NCBI RefSeq assembly: GCF_038024875.1
Contig: NZ_CP136136.1
Location: 1,736,001-1,800,000, forward strand
Origin: Gordonia rubripertincta
Lineage (GTDB): Bacteria > Actinomycetota > Actinomycetes > Mycobacteriales > Mycobacteriaceae
DNA length: 64,000 nucleotides
Reading direction: 5' to 3'
Translations under genes and position numbers: made by a program
Notes under the pieces: model-generated
Databases searched by the model: none
The model's input: the letters and a program-made list of their open reading frames with translations, nothing else
Told to the model about the DNA's origin: nothing
Shown: positions 43,647 to 52,091 of the stretch, piece by piece
How positions within the stretch are numbered: position 1 is the first letter of the stretch
Layout: every line of letters begins with the position of its first letter

Positions 43647-44996
43647 TTGGTGGTCTCGCGCCGGAACGTCGATGCTGTGGAGGTGAACGCCCCGAGTGAG
43701 TCCGTCGCCGATCCGATGCGTGCCGCGATCCAGCGCCGCACCGTCGTCCTGCTGTGCCTGGTCCAGGTCCTGGGTGGCGTGTCCATGGGCGGGGCACTGG
43801 CCCTCGGTGCGATCCTCGGTGAAGAACTGTCCGGGACCGAGTCGCTGGCCGGTCTGCCGACGACGGTGTTGACCCTCGGTGCGGCGGCGGCCGGCCTGCC
43901 GTTGGCCGCCCTGGCGTCGGCGCGGGGTCGGCGACCCGCACTCGCCACCGGTCTGCTCGTCGCCGCGGCGGGCACGATCATCGTGGCCCTCGGCGTGGAT
44001 CGGGGTTGGTTCCTGGTGATGCTCGCCGGGATGATGGCCCTCGGGTCGGGCACCGCGGTCAGCCTCCAGGCGCGTTTCGCGGCAACCGATCTCGCTGCGC
44101 CGGAGACCCGGGGACGTGACCTCTCGCTGGTGGTGTGGATGACGATGGTCGGCGCTGTCGTCGGTCCCGCGCTCGTACCGCTGGGGGCGACGGTCGCGGG
44201 ATGGGTCGGGATGGCCGACCTGGCCGGTCCGTTCCTGTTGGGTGCCGTCGGATGCCTGTGTGCCGCAACCGTACTCCTCCTCGGGTTGCGACCCGATCCG
44301 CTGATCGAATCCAACCGTGGGTATTCGGATCCGAGGGCGAGACCGGCACTGGCCGAGGGGCTTTCGGCGATCGTGCACAACCCCTCCGCCCGAGCGGCAT
44401 TGGCGGCGGTGGTCTCGGCGCACGCGGTGATGGTCGGGGTGATGGCCCTGACTCCGGTCCACATGCATCACGGTGGCGCATCGGTGACGCTCGTCGGGTT
44501 GTCGATCAGCGCCCACATCGCCGGGATGTACGCGCTCTCGCCGATCATGGGCGTCCTGGCCGACCGCTTGGGGCGGGTGCCGGTCATTCTCGGCGGGCAG
44601 GCGGTGCTGGTGGCCAGTTGCGTCGCCGGGTTCGTCTTCGTCGACTCGCAGGCCGGCCTCGTCGTCGCGCTGGTGTTGCTCGGCATCGGGTGGTCGGCGT
44701 CCACGGTCGCGGCGTCGACCCTGCTCACCGATGCCGTCGACACGACGAGACGCGCTGCTGCACAGGGTGTCTCGGACACGTCGATGAGTCTCGCGGGGGC
44801 CGGCGCGGGCGCGCTCGCCGGAGTCGTGGTGGGGGCGTTCGGATACGCCGCCCTCGTCCTGGGTGCCGGGACGATCGCCGTCGTCACCGCCGCGTACGTC
44901 GTCGCCGACGGTGCACGCGGGCGACGACCGCCGGCGATGGCCTGGAGTTCGGGCGAAGGCGGGGCCGAGGACGTGAACGAGGCGGCCGACGAGTAG
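43647..44996 (+). CDS. MFS transporter
   Basis: About 449 residues and 12 helices. It has the helix pair LVQVLGGVSMGGALALGAIL and LAGLPTTVLTLGAAAAGLPL, MHHGGASVTLVGLSISAHIA in mid-protein, and the second-half motif A GVLADRLGRVPVILGGQ. The start is uncertain: TTG 43647, GTG 43677 and GTG 43683 are all in frame before residue 14. It starts 6 bp after the preceding MFS stop, so the two are co-transcribed. No specificity is apparent. Confidence 0.85.
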   Translation: MVVSRRNVDAVEVNAPSESVADPMRAAIQRRTVVLLCLVQVLGGVSMGGALALGAILGEELSGTESLAGLPTTVLTLGAAAAGLPLAALASARGRRPALATGLLVAAAGTIIVALGVDRGWFLVMLAGMMALGSGTAVSLQARFAATDLAAPETRGRDLSLVVWMTMVGAVVGPALVPLGATVAGWVGMADLAGPFLLGAVGCLCAATVLLLGLRPDPLIESNRGYSDPRARPALAEGLSAIVHNPSARAALAAVVSAHAVMVGVMALTPVHMHHGGASVTLVGLSISAHIAGMYALSPIMGVLADRLGRVPVILGGQAVLVASCVAGFVFVDSQAGLVVALVLLGIGWSASTVAASTLLTDAVDTTRRAAAQGVSDTSMSLAGAGAGALAGVVVGAFGYAALVLGAGTIAVVTAAYVVADGARGRRPPAMAWSSGEGGAEDVNEAADE

Positions 44997-45043
44997 TCCG
45001 TGCCAGGGGACCCCGGTCGCCCGGGGCCGAGGAACAGGAACAG

Positions 45044-45136
45044 GTGACCTCCGCGAACTACGCGTGGTACCTGCACGTGTGGAACGACAGCCGGTCGTGG
45101 AACCCCTTCGAGGGGATGGCCCGCAGCACGAGCTGA
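45044..45136 (+). CDS. Possible Trp-rich microprotein
   Basis: A 30-residue ORF (MTSANYAWYLHVWNDSRSWN then PFEGMARSTS) starts at GTG 45044 with AGGAACAG 5-10 nt upstream. Three Trp and two Tyr in 30 residues, in otherwise ordinary codon use, are unusual for chance. It lies between an MFS gene and the metallo-hydrolase gene. No family is recognised and there is no membrane helix. It could be noise. Confidence 0.35.
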   Translation: MTSANYAWYLHVWNDSRSWNPFEGMARSTS

Positions 45137-45212
45137 CCGCGGATCGGCTCAGCGTGGTCGGATACGCAGAGCAGTGTGACCCGGGTCGCCGTCAATGGAT
45201 AGGCTCGAAGTC

Positions 45213-46034
45213 ATGAGCGCCTCCGACGATGCCGTTCCCGTACACCCCGCCTACGGGGTGCTGCGGGAGGTCACGCCCTTCGCCTCGGTCCTGTTGTGCG
45301 ACAACTCCGGGATGATGGAACTCGACGGCACCAACACCTATGTGCTGCGGGCGCCGGGCAGTGACGAGTGCGTCGTCGTCGATCCCGGTCCGCCGAAGTA
45401 CAAGCACCACGCGCGACGCCTCGCCGAACTGCCCGGGGTCGCGCTGACCCTCATCACCCACCGGCATTTCGACCACACCGGTGGGGTCAAGCGCCTCCAC
45501 AAGCGCACCGGCGCGCCCGTCCGCGCCCGCCTCGGGAAATTCTGCCGCGATGCCGAGCCCCTTCGCGACCGCGAGGTCATCGAGATCGCGGGACTGCGGA
45601 TCACCGTGCTGCACACCCCTGGACACACGGGGGACTCGGTGAGCTTCCTCGTGGAGCACGAGGACCAGCGTGCGGTGCTGACCGGAGACACGATCCTCGG
45701 AAGTGGCACGACCGTACTGGACCCCAGTGATGGCGGGTTGCGGGACTACCTGAACTCCCTCAACCGGCTCATCGTCGAAGGCGACGGTGCGGCACTCCTT
45801 CCCGCGCACGGCCCCGACCATCCGGATCTCGTGCCGGTCGCCCGGTTCTACAAGACGCATCGCGAGGAGCGGATCGACCAGATCGTGGCCGCCCTCGACG
45901 ACATGGGCGTGTCCCCGCACGAGGCTAAGCCGATGAAGGTCGTGCGCAAGGTCTACTCCGACGTCGACAAGAAGCTGTGGCCGGCCGCGCGGATGTCGGT
46001 GAAGGCGCAGTTGGAGTACCTGCGGCACGCCTGA
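45213..46034 (+). CDS. Metallo-beta-lactamase fold hydrolase (Rv3677c-like)
   Basis: 273 residues from ATG 45213; an in-frame ATG at 45195 is also possible. The zinc site THRHFDHTGG replaces the first His of HxHxDH with Thr-His-Arg-His but keeps HxxDH. HTPGHTGDSVSF and LTGDTILGSGTTVL supply the other ligands, and LLPAHGPDHPDL holds the last His. A C-terminal winged-helix-like domain has the Lys-rich end seen in LACTB2-type proteins, which are endoribonucleases or thioesterases. It is next to crp, as in M. tuberculosis. Confidence 0.9.
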   Translation: MSASDDAVPVHPAYGVLREVTPFASVLLCDNSGMMELDGTNTYVLRAPGSDECVVVDPGPPKYKHHARRLAELPGVALTLITHRHFDHTGGVKRLHKRTGAPVRARLGKFCRDAEPLRDREVIEIAGLRITVLHTPGHTGDSVSFLVEHEDQRAVLTGDTILGSGTTVLDPSDGGLRDYLNSLNRLIVEGDGAALLPAHGPDHPDLVPVARFYKTHREERIDQIVAALDDMGVSPHEAKPMKVVRKVYSDVDKKLWPAARMSVKAQLEYLRHA

Positions 46035-46050
46035 GGGCCGCAGAGTCGCG

Positions 46051-46074
46051 GTGCGCTATCCGTGGATAGCGCAC
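46051..46074. repeat. GTGCGCTATCC-GT-GGATAGCGCAC palindrome
   Basis: A perfect 11-bp inverted repeat with 2-bp centre lies 17 bp after the metallo-hydrolase stop. GATAGCGC recurs a third time at 46084-46091. It may be a terminator stem or a protein site. Confidence 0.6.
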
Positions 46075-46104
46075 CTGGCCTCAGATAGCGCTTTTGGACA
46101 AACG

Positions 46105-46142
46105 CAAGAGCCGCTCGTCCCCGAAGGAACGAGCGGCTCTTG
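46105..46142. terminator. Bidirectional terminator before crp 3' end
   Basis: A 14-bp stem (CAAGAGCCGCTCGT with ACGAGCGGCTCTTG) and 10-nt loop lie between the convergent metallo-hydrolase and crp genes. TCTTCC follows on the plus strand. Confidence 0.8.
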
Positions 46143-46185
46143 TCTTCCGTCGAACTCGCTCCCCGAGGAACGAGCGAAGCAAGGG

Positions 46186-46860
46186 TCAGCGGGCGCGACG
46201 CGCCAGACGCTCGGAGTCGGCGATCAGGACGCTCTTGCCCTCGAGGCGCAGCCAACCGCGCTGGGCGAAGTCGGCGAGTGCCTTGTTCACGGTCTCGCGC
46301 GAGGCGCCGACCAGCTGGGCGATCTCTTCCTGGGTCAGGTCGTGTGTGACGCGCAGGGCGCCGCCCTCCTGGGTACCGAACCGCTGGGCGAGTTGCAGGA
46401 GCTGCTTCGCGACGCGACCGGGCACGTCGGTGAAGATCAGGTCGGCGAGGTTGTTGTTGGTGCGGCGCAGACGACGTGCGAGCACGCGCAGCAGCTGCTC
46501 GGCGATCTCGGGACGGTCCTTGATCCAGGCGCGCAGAGCGTCACGATCCATCGAGACCGCGCGGACCTCGGTCACCGTCGTCGCCGACGAGGTGCGGGGG
46601 CCCGGGTCGAAGATGGAGAGCTCGCCGAACATGTCCGACGGTCCCATGATCGTCAGCAGGTTCTCGCGGCCGTCGGGCGAGCGTCGACCGACCTTCACCT
46701 TGCCGGACATGATGATGTAGAGCCGGTCACCGGGCTCGCCTTCATGGAAGATCACGTGTCCACGAGGGAAGTCAACGGGCTGAAGCTGCTTTGTCAGCGC
46801 CGCGACGGCAGAAGGCTCGACGCCTTGAAATATGCCTGCCCGCGCCAGTACTTCTTCCAC
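46186..46860 (-). CDS. crp: cAMP receptor protein-type regulator
   Basis: 224 residues, the same length as M. tuberculosis Crp (Rv3676), and the GlxR counterpart. The N-terminal cyclic-nucleotide domain has FHEGEPGDRLYIIMSGKVKV, and the phosphate-binding cassette FGELSIFDPGPRTSSATT. After the long dimer helix, the C-terminal winged helix is LTQEEIAQLVGASRETVNKA followed by GWLRLEGKSVLI. It probably controls carbon, respiration and resuscitation genes. A near-consensus site is found before acs in this window. Confidence 0.95.
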   Translation of the reverse strand: MEEVLARAGIFQGVEPSAVAALTKQLQPVDFPRGHVIFHEGEPGDRLYIIMSGKVKVGRRSPDGRENLLTIMGPSDMFGELSIFDPGPRTSSATTVTEVRAVSMDRDALRAWIKDRPEIAEQLLRVLARRLRRTNNNLADLIFTDVPGRVAKQLLQLAQRFGTQEGGALRVTHDLTQEEIAQLVGASRETVNKALADFAQRGWLRLEGKSVLIADSERLARRAR

Positions 46861-47078
46861 CTAGGGAACCTTTCTCGAAATCTTTGCTACAGCCACGTGT
46901 GAGATCGCGCCCTTGGATACGCTACCCCGCGAACCAGCATATGTGTTGAATGGGTCACTGACGGCGCATTGCGGGTGTGTCTGACGGACAAGATGCGGCG
47001 ATTCGACGTCATCGACCGCTCGTGGCTGTCGGCACCGAGAAAAGAAGCGTCGGAACGGTGTGTGCGAGCCGCCGCGGG

Positions 47079-47378
47079 TCAGCTGGCCCGCTGCGGCGAG
47101 GCGGCGTGATCGGCGGTCGCCGAGTCGTGGTCGAAGCGATGGAACCGCAATTCGTGCAGTTCGGCAGGCGCGGAATCGCGCGGCGGTTTGCCGGCGTTCT
47201 GGGACCCCGTGCGGTCGATGAACTCGTCGACCTCGTCGTTCGAGACGGACACGCGGTCGACCCGAGCCTGCAACTTGTCCATGCCCATGGCGAAGAGCAT
47301 GAGTACAGCCGGGAACAGCAGTGCTGCGAGACCATGCATGGGGACAAGTAAACACAAAAGACCCCACAGAATCCTCAT
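47079..47378 (-). CDS. Small membrane protein (Rv3675-like position)
   Basis: 99 residues from the ATG ending at 47378. A GTG at 47396 would add six residues. One strong helix pair at the N-terminus (LLCLLVPMHGLAALLFPAVL) is followed by a hydrophilic tail with KLQARVDRVSVSNDEVDEFI and a His/Arg-rich end. It lies between crp and nth exactly where M. tuberculosis has a small membrane-protein gene. The function is not known. It is divergent from nth. Confidence 0.7.
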   Translation of the reverse strand: MRILWGLLCLLVPMHGLAALLFPAVLMLFAMGMDKLQARVDRVSVSNDEVDEFIDRTGSQNAGKPPRDSAPAELHELRFHRFDHDSATADHAASPQRAS

Positions 47379-47575
47379 CGGCCGAGGCGACGTCACTGAC
47401 TTGTTACCTGACCGTAGGTTGCGTCCCTCATTTTGGCCGGACGTGCCGGGTAGCTCACACCGGAACCGGAGCCACGGCTGTGACCTGCGGAGATGAGCTC
47501 GACGGGCTGGTTCGACGCGGCCACCGACGGCCGCGGTGAGCGGCGTTCGTGCAGGACATCGCTAACCTGAATCAC

Positions 47576-48352
47576 GTGAGCGCACGTAAGGCTGCGTCCG
47601 TGGGCGAGGCCCCGGCTCGCAAGCAGGAGACCCACCTCGGGCTGGTCCGACGCGCGCGCCGGATGAACCGCACCCTCAAGGTCGCGTTCCCGCATGTGTA
47701 CTGCGAACTCGACTTCACCAACCCGCTCGAGCTGTCGGTGGCCACCATCCTGTCGGCTCAGTGCACCGATGTGCGGGTCAACCAGACCACCCCGGCGCTC
47801 TTCGCGAAGTACCGCACCGCCCGCGATTACGCAGAGGCCGACCGCATCGAACTCGAGGAGATGATCCGCTCGACCGGTTTCTACCGGAACAAGGCGAACT
47901 CGATCATCGGACTCGGCCAGGCGCTCGTCGAGCGGTACGACGGCGAGGTCCCGAACAATTTGAAGGACTTGGTGTCGCTGCCCGGTTTCGGCCGCAAGAC
48001 GGCCAACGTCGTCCTGGGCAACGCATTCGGGGTCCCCGGGATCACCGTGGACACCCACTTCGGCCGCCTCGTCCGACGCTGGCAGTGGACCGAGGAAGAA
48101 GATCCGGTGAAGGTCGAACACGCCGTCGGCGAGCTGATCGAGCGCAAGGAGTGGACCGACCTGTCCCACCGCGTGATCTTCCACGGCCGGCGTGTGTGCC
48201 ATGCCCGCAAGCCGGCGTGCGGGGTCTGCATCCTCGCCAAGGACTGCCCGTCGGTGGGCACGGGCCCGATGGACAAGGCCGAGGCCGCAGCGCTGGTCAA
48301 GGGCCCCGAGACCGAGCACCTCCTCCGACTGGCCGGACTAGCCGCCCCGTGA
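47576..48352 (+). CDS. nth: Endonuclease III
   Basis: A bifunctional DNA glycosylase/AP lyase that removes oxidised pyrimidines. The 258 residues start at GTG 47576. The helix-hairpin-helix is LPGFGRKTANVVLGNAFGVP with the catalytic Lys, and ITVDTHFGRLVRR provides the catalytic Asp. The [4Fe-4S] cluster ligands are spaced C-x6-C-x2-C-x5-C in VCHARKPACGVCILAKDC. LSAQCTDVRVNQTTP is also conserved. The next gene overlaps its stop by 4 bp, beginning a run of four coupled genes to marP. Confidence 0.96.
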   Translation: MSARKAASVGEAPARKQETHLGLVRRARRMNRTLKVAFPHVYCELDFTNPLELSVATILSAQCTDVRVNQTTPALFAKYRTARDYAEADRIELEEMIRSTGFYRNKANSIIGLGQALVERYDGEVPNNLKDLVSLPGFGRKTANVVLGNAFGVPGITVDTHFGRLVRRWQWTEEEDPVKVEHAVGELIERKEWTDLSHRVIFHGRRVCHARKPACGVCILAKDCPSVGTGPMDKAEAAALVKGPETEHLLRLAGLAAP

Positions 48353-49089
48353 ACGACAACGCCACCGAACCGGCGACCCCGCAACCCGCCGATTCCTCTG
48401 AACACCCCGCGCGGCCGACCTCTCGTTTCCCGGCTGCCGCGCGCTGGACCCTCGTTTTCGTCATCGTGATGATCGCGCTCATCGTCGCGATCTGGCCGCG
48501 CGGCGACGCCCCGTCGCCGACCACCGGTGCACCGCCGTCGGTCAGCGGTCCACGTCCCTTCGACGCGCCGGTGGACGAGGACCGCGTGGCACAGGCGCGG
48601 GCCGACGCGCAGCTCGCCGACTGTCCGGTCACGGGCCTGCCGGAGAACCCGGACTCGGTGCTGGCCGGCATCGTCGAACCCTGTTTGGGGACCGGGGCGC
48701 CCTACGACCTCGGCGCCGCCACCGCCGGGAAGCCGCTCGTGGTCAACGTGTGGGCGCAGTGGTGCGGTCCCTGCAAGACCGAGCTGCCGTACTTCGAGGA
48801 GTTCGCGGCCCGCGCCGGCGACCGCGTAACGGTGCTGGCACTCCACGCCAAGGAGGGCGGGACCAACCCGTTCTTCCCGCTGACCCTGCTCACCGAGATC
48901 GGAGTTCGCTTGCCGTCCGTCCTCGATCCCGACGGCCGGGTGGCCGCCGCCATCACCGCGCCGCGGGTCTTCCCGTCAACCGTCTTCCTGCGACCCGACG
49001 GCACGATCGCCAAGGTGTACCCCGGTGTGTTCGACAGCCCGCAGGAGATCGCCGACGCGGTCGAGGAACACCTGGGCGTGACCATATGA
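48349..49089 (+). CDS. Membrane-anchored thioredoxin-like protein (TlpA/ResA type)
   Basis: 246 residues. GTG 48349 overlaps the nth stop. One N-terminal helix (WTLVFVIVMIALIVAIWP) anchors an extracytoplasmic thioredoxin domain with the active site VWAQWCGPCKTELPYFEEF. RVFPSTVFLRPDG holds the cis-Pro. Two further Cys (DCPVTGLP, VEPCLG) lie before the fold. It corresponds to Rv3673c. It probably reduces disulfides in exported proteins and may serve MarP, whose own disulfide is important. Confidence 0.9.
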   Translation: MNDNATEPATPQPADSSEHPARPTSRFPAAARWTLVFVIVMIALIVAIWPRGDAPSPTTGAPPSVSGPRPFDAPVDEDRVAQARADAQLADCPVTGLPENPDSVLAGIVEPCLGTGAPYDLGAATAGKPLVVNVWAQWCGPCKTELPYFEEFAARAGDRVTVLALHAKEGGTNPFFPLTLLTEIGVRLPSVLDPDGRVAAAITAPRVFPSTVFLRPDGTIAKVYPGVFDSPQEIADAVEEHLGVTI

Positions 49090-49919
49090 GCGGCGACCCG
49101 CACCGCGACCCGCACGTGGGCCCGCTCGTGCATTCCGACGAGATCCCGCCGTGGTTGCACGCGCTGACCGGTGACGTCGGCGCCGTCTCCGAGAGCGTCA
49201 ACAATCGAGGTGGGGACCGGACCCGCTGGGCCCAGATGTTCCGGCGTGATCGCCGAGCGGCCGCGGTCCTGGTGCTGTTCTCCGGTTCCTGGGAGGCCGC
49301 CGACGATCATCCCGGCGGTGTGCCCGCCGACGCCGAGGTCCTCCTGACCGAACGTGCCTCGACCCTGCGTCAGCACAGCGGACAGGTCGCCTTCCCCGGA
49401 GGTGCAGCCGACCCGGGCGACGACTTCCCGGTCGGCACCGCGTTGCGCGAGGCGCGTGAGGAGACCGGTCTCGACGCGTCGGGCGTGCACATCGTGGCCA
49501 ATTTGCCGACCTTCCCGGTCCCGCCGTCGGGTTTCGACGTCGTACCGGTGATCGGCTACTGGCGCGAGCCGAGCGAGGTGCGGGTCGTCGACCCGGGCGA
49601 GACCGCCCGCGTCGACCGCATCAACCTGCGGGAGCTCCTCGCCCCGGAGAACCGCTTCCAGGTGCGCCGATCGGTGATGGGCGGCCGGCTCTATCAGGGG
49701 CCGGCCTTCTTCGTCGACGGCTTGCTGGTCTGGGGTTTCACCGGCGGACTCATCGCGGCCATCAGCGAGGCCTCTGGCTGGGACCGACCGTGGGACAAGA
49801 ACGATGTGCGACCGCTCGACGAGATGATCGAGCTCGCAGGCAACCGCCAGGAATCGGGATTCAGCGCGGTCCATCCGCGTGGCACGACCGACCCCGACGC
49901 CGACCCCGGTGCGAGCTGA
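49086..49919 (+). CDS. NUDIX hydrolase, CoA-pyrophosphatase type
   Basis: 277 residues. The ATG at 49086 overlaps the previous stop (ATGA). The NUDIX box runs from GGAADPGDDFPVG to TALREAREETGLDASG with the REAREETGL core, and LRQHSGQVAFPGG upstream is the CoA-pyrophosphatase signature. The C-terminal extension (ISEASGWDRPWDKNDVRPLD) is usual in the actinobacterial Rv3672c group. It would hydrolyse CoA or oxidised CoA to 4'-phosphopantetheine and adenosine bisphosphate. It is coupled to marP. Confidence 0.92.
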   Translation: MSGDPHRDPHVGPLVHSDEIPPWLHALTGDVGAVSESVNNRGGDRTRWAQMFRRDRRAAAVLVLFSGSWEAADDHPGGVPADAEVLLTERASTLRQHSGQVAFPGGAADPGDDFPVGTALREAREETGLDASGVHIVANLPTFPVPPSGFDVVPVIGYWREPSEVRVVDPGETARVDRINLRELLAPENRFQVRRSVMGGRLYQGPAFFVDGLLVWGFTGGLIAAISEASGWDRPWDKNDVRPLDEMIELAGNRQESGFSAVHPRGTTDPDADPGAS

Positions 49920-51112
49920 TGACCGGGTCCGCGTGGGTCGACGTCATCGTCATCGGCATCGCGCTCCTCGCCGCGATCAGCGGCTACCGGTCCGGTGCGG
50001 TCGCCTCGGCGCTCGCGTTCATCGGTGTCGCACTCGGGGCGGTCGCGGGACTGCTCCTGGCGCCGCATCTGCTCGAGCGTTTCGACGACCTGCAGGTACG
50101 CGTGCTCGTCGGGATCGTCGTCCTCGTCGTGCTGGTGGTCGTCGGTGAGGTGGCCGGCATGGTGCTGGGCCGGGCCGCGCGCGGCGGCATCCGGTCGCCG
50201 GGACTGCGGGCCGTCGACAGCGGTGTGGGTTCGATCCTCCAGGTCGTCGCCGTCCTGCTGGCCGCGGGACTACTGGCGATCCCGTTGCGCGAGTCCGCCG
50301 ACCCGGCCATCGCCGGTGCTGTTCGCGACTCCAAGGTCCTGACCGGCGTCGAGGTGTTGTCGCCTCAGTGGGTCAACGATCTGCCCGGCGACTTCAAGGC
50401 GCTTCTCGACAGTTCGGGTCTACCGAAGTTCCCGTTCCAGAGCACGCCGTCGACCAACGTCGACGCACCCGACCCGGCGCTGGCCGACCTGCCCGTGGTC
50501 CGTCAGGCGCGGCCGAGCGTCGTCAAGATCGAGGGTGTCGCGCCCAGTTGTCGCCAGGCCCTCGAGGGCAGCGGCTTCGTCGTCTCGCCCGAGCGCGTGA
50601 TGACCAACGCCCACGTCGTGGCCGGCACCGAACGGCTCGAGGTCGAGACCTCCACCGGGGCGCGGCTGCCCGCGAAGGTCGTCCTCTTCGACAGCGACAC
50701 CGACATCGCAGTCCTCGACGTCCCCGGTCTCCGCGCGCCCGCACTGAAGTTCGCCCCGCGGCCGGCCTCGACCGGCGACGACGCCATCGCCCTCGGCTTC
50801 CCCGAGGCCGGACCGTTCTACGTCAGTCCGCTGCGTGTCCGGTCGACGTTCATGCACACCGGCGACGACATCTACCGAACCGGCCAGGTCACGCGCGAGG
50901 TCTACGCCGTCCGCGGATCCATCCGGCAGGGCAATTCGGGTGGGCCGCTGCTGAACTCGGACGGCGAGGTGCTCGGCGTCGTGTTCGGTGCGGCGGAGAA
51001 CGCGGCCGACGAGACCGGCTTCGTGCTCACCGCCCGTCAGGTGCGCGCCGACTTCGCCGAATCCGAGCGGCGAAGCGAGCGGGTGAGTACCAAGCGCTGC
51101 GTGCTGGCCTGA
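49919..51112 (+). CDS. marP: Membrane serine protease (MarP-like)
   Basis: A periplasmic trypsin-fold protease that in M. tuberculosis (Rv3671c) gives acid and oxidative-stress resistance. 397 residues; ATG 49919 overlaps the NUDIX stop. Four N-terminal CvpA-like helices (residues 7-120) are followed by the protease. The catalytic His is in MTNAHVVAG (about 232), the Asp in DSDTDIAVLD (about 262) and the Ser in RQGNSGGPLL (340). Cys211 and a Cys near the C-terminus (KRCVLA) match the regulatory disulfide. The last 86 bp overlap the convergent hydrolase gene. Confidence 0.95.
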   Translation: MTGSAWVDVIVIGIALLAAISGYRSGAVASALAFIGVALGAVAGLLLAPHLLERFDDLQVRVLVGIVVLVVLVVVGEVAGMVLGRAARGGIRSPGLRAVDSGVGSILQVVAVLLAAGLLAIPLRESADPAIAGAVRDSKVLTGVEVLSPQWVNDLPGDFKALLDSSGLPKFPFQSTPSTNVDAPDPALADLPVVRQARPSVVKIEGVAPSCRQALEGSGFVVSPERVMTNAHVVAGTERLEVETSTGARLPAKVVLFDSDTDIAVLDVPGLRAPALKFAPRPASTGDDAIALGFPEAGPFYVSPLRVRSTFMHTGDDIYRTGQVTREVYAVRGSIRQGNSGGPLLNSDGEVLGVVFGAAENAADETGFVLTARQVRADFAESERRSERVSTKRCVLA

Positions 51113-52091
51113 TCCGCCGCGCCTGCTTGGCGGCGACGTCGTTGGTCGCCTCCGGTTCGGTCCGGAGGAACTCGAGGATCGCCTCGGTCACCGCCGCGGG
51201 CTGCTCCTGGTGCACGAAGTGCCCGCTGCCCTCGATCTGCCGGTAGGTCTGGTGCGCCGCCCAACGGTGGCCGTCGGCCATGGCGTCGCTGAGAATGTAC
51301 GGGTCGTCGCGGCCGCGCAGCGCGAGGACCGGCAGGTGTAGCCGCTGGTCCATGAGCTCCATGAAGCGCATCCCGTCGGGCCGGAATTGGGACCGGAACG
51401 CCCAGCGCCGGTACTCCAGACTGCAGTGCGCGACGTAGGGGATCAGCATCGCGGACCGGTTCAGTTCAACCGTCTGCGCATAGTCGGGTCCGGACCGCCA
51501 CGACGACGACGACCGCTGCGCGAAGTAGTCGGCGATGAACGCCGCGTCGTCCCGGGTGATCTGTCGTTCGCCGACGCGCGGGATCTGATTGCGTAGGAAG
51601 AGGTCGAGGAACTGTCCTCGCTGGTCCCGGTCTCGCAGCGCGCGTCGTCGTAGTGCCCGCGGATGAGGAGATGCGACGACGACGATCCGGTCGACGACGC
51701 GGGGATGCAGGGTTGCGGTCGCCCAGCAGACCAGGCCGCCGTCGGAGTGGCCGATGAGCGTGGCGCTGGTGTGGCCGAGAGCGCGGATGAGACCGTTGGT
51801 GTCGCCCGCGAGGGTCCAGCCGTCGTAGCCGCGCGGCGGCTTGTCAGTGTCGCCGTAGCCGCGGAGGTCGACCGCCACGGCACGGAAACCGGCCTCGGTG
51901 AGCGCGCTCAGCTGGTGACGCCAACTCCACCAGAACTCGCCGAAACCGTGAAGCAGCAGTACGAGCGGACGATCACCGGCGGGTATCCCCGCCGGTTCGA
52001 CCGCGTGGAACCGGACACCGTTGGCGCGGACATCGAGGTGCTCCCAGTCGCCGGGAAGACGAACGCTCGACGGGTCAGGTGCCTCGCTCAC
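51027..52091 (-). CDS. Alpha/beta hydrolase (EphE position)
   Basis: 354 residues. The oxyanion segment is LLLHGFGEFWWSWRHQL and the nucleophile elbow is LIGHSDGGLVCW. In true epoxide hydrolases that position is Asp (GHDxGG); here it is Ser, so this is more likely an esterase/lipase or a C-C hydrolase. VLALRGRDDPYI gives the acid and GSGHFVHQEQP the His. A basic, Arg-rich C-terminal extension (about 35 residues) overlaps the marP 3' end. It occupies the place of Rv3670 (ephE) and its start overlaps the next upstream gene's stop by 4 bp. Confidence 0.87.
   Translation of the reverse strand: MSEAPDPSSVRLPGDWEHLDVRANGVRFHAVEPAGIPAGDRPLVLLLHGFGEFWWSWRHQLSALTEAGFRAVAVDLRGYGDTDKPPRGYDGWTLAGDTNGLIRALGHTSATLIGHSDGGLVCWATATLHPRVVDRIVVVASPHPRALRRRALRDRDQRGQFLDLFLRNQIPRVGERQITRDDAAFIADYFAQRSSSSWRSGPDYAQTVELNRSAMLIPYVAHCSLEYRRWAFRSQFRPDGMRFMELMDQRLHLPVLALRGRDDPYILSDAMADGHRWAAHQTYRQIEGSGHFVHQEQPAAVTEAILEFLRTEPEATNDVAAKQARRIRPARSAWYSPARFAARIRRSRRAPDGR

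Noticed and set aside
46921..46970. Possible Crp autoregulatory site upstream of crp (GTGTTGAATGGGTCAC)
   Set aside because: The spacer between half-sites is 8 rather than 6 bp, so it does not fit the consensus.
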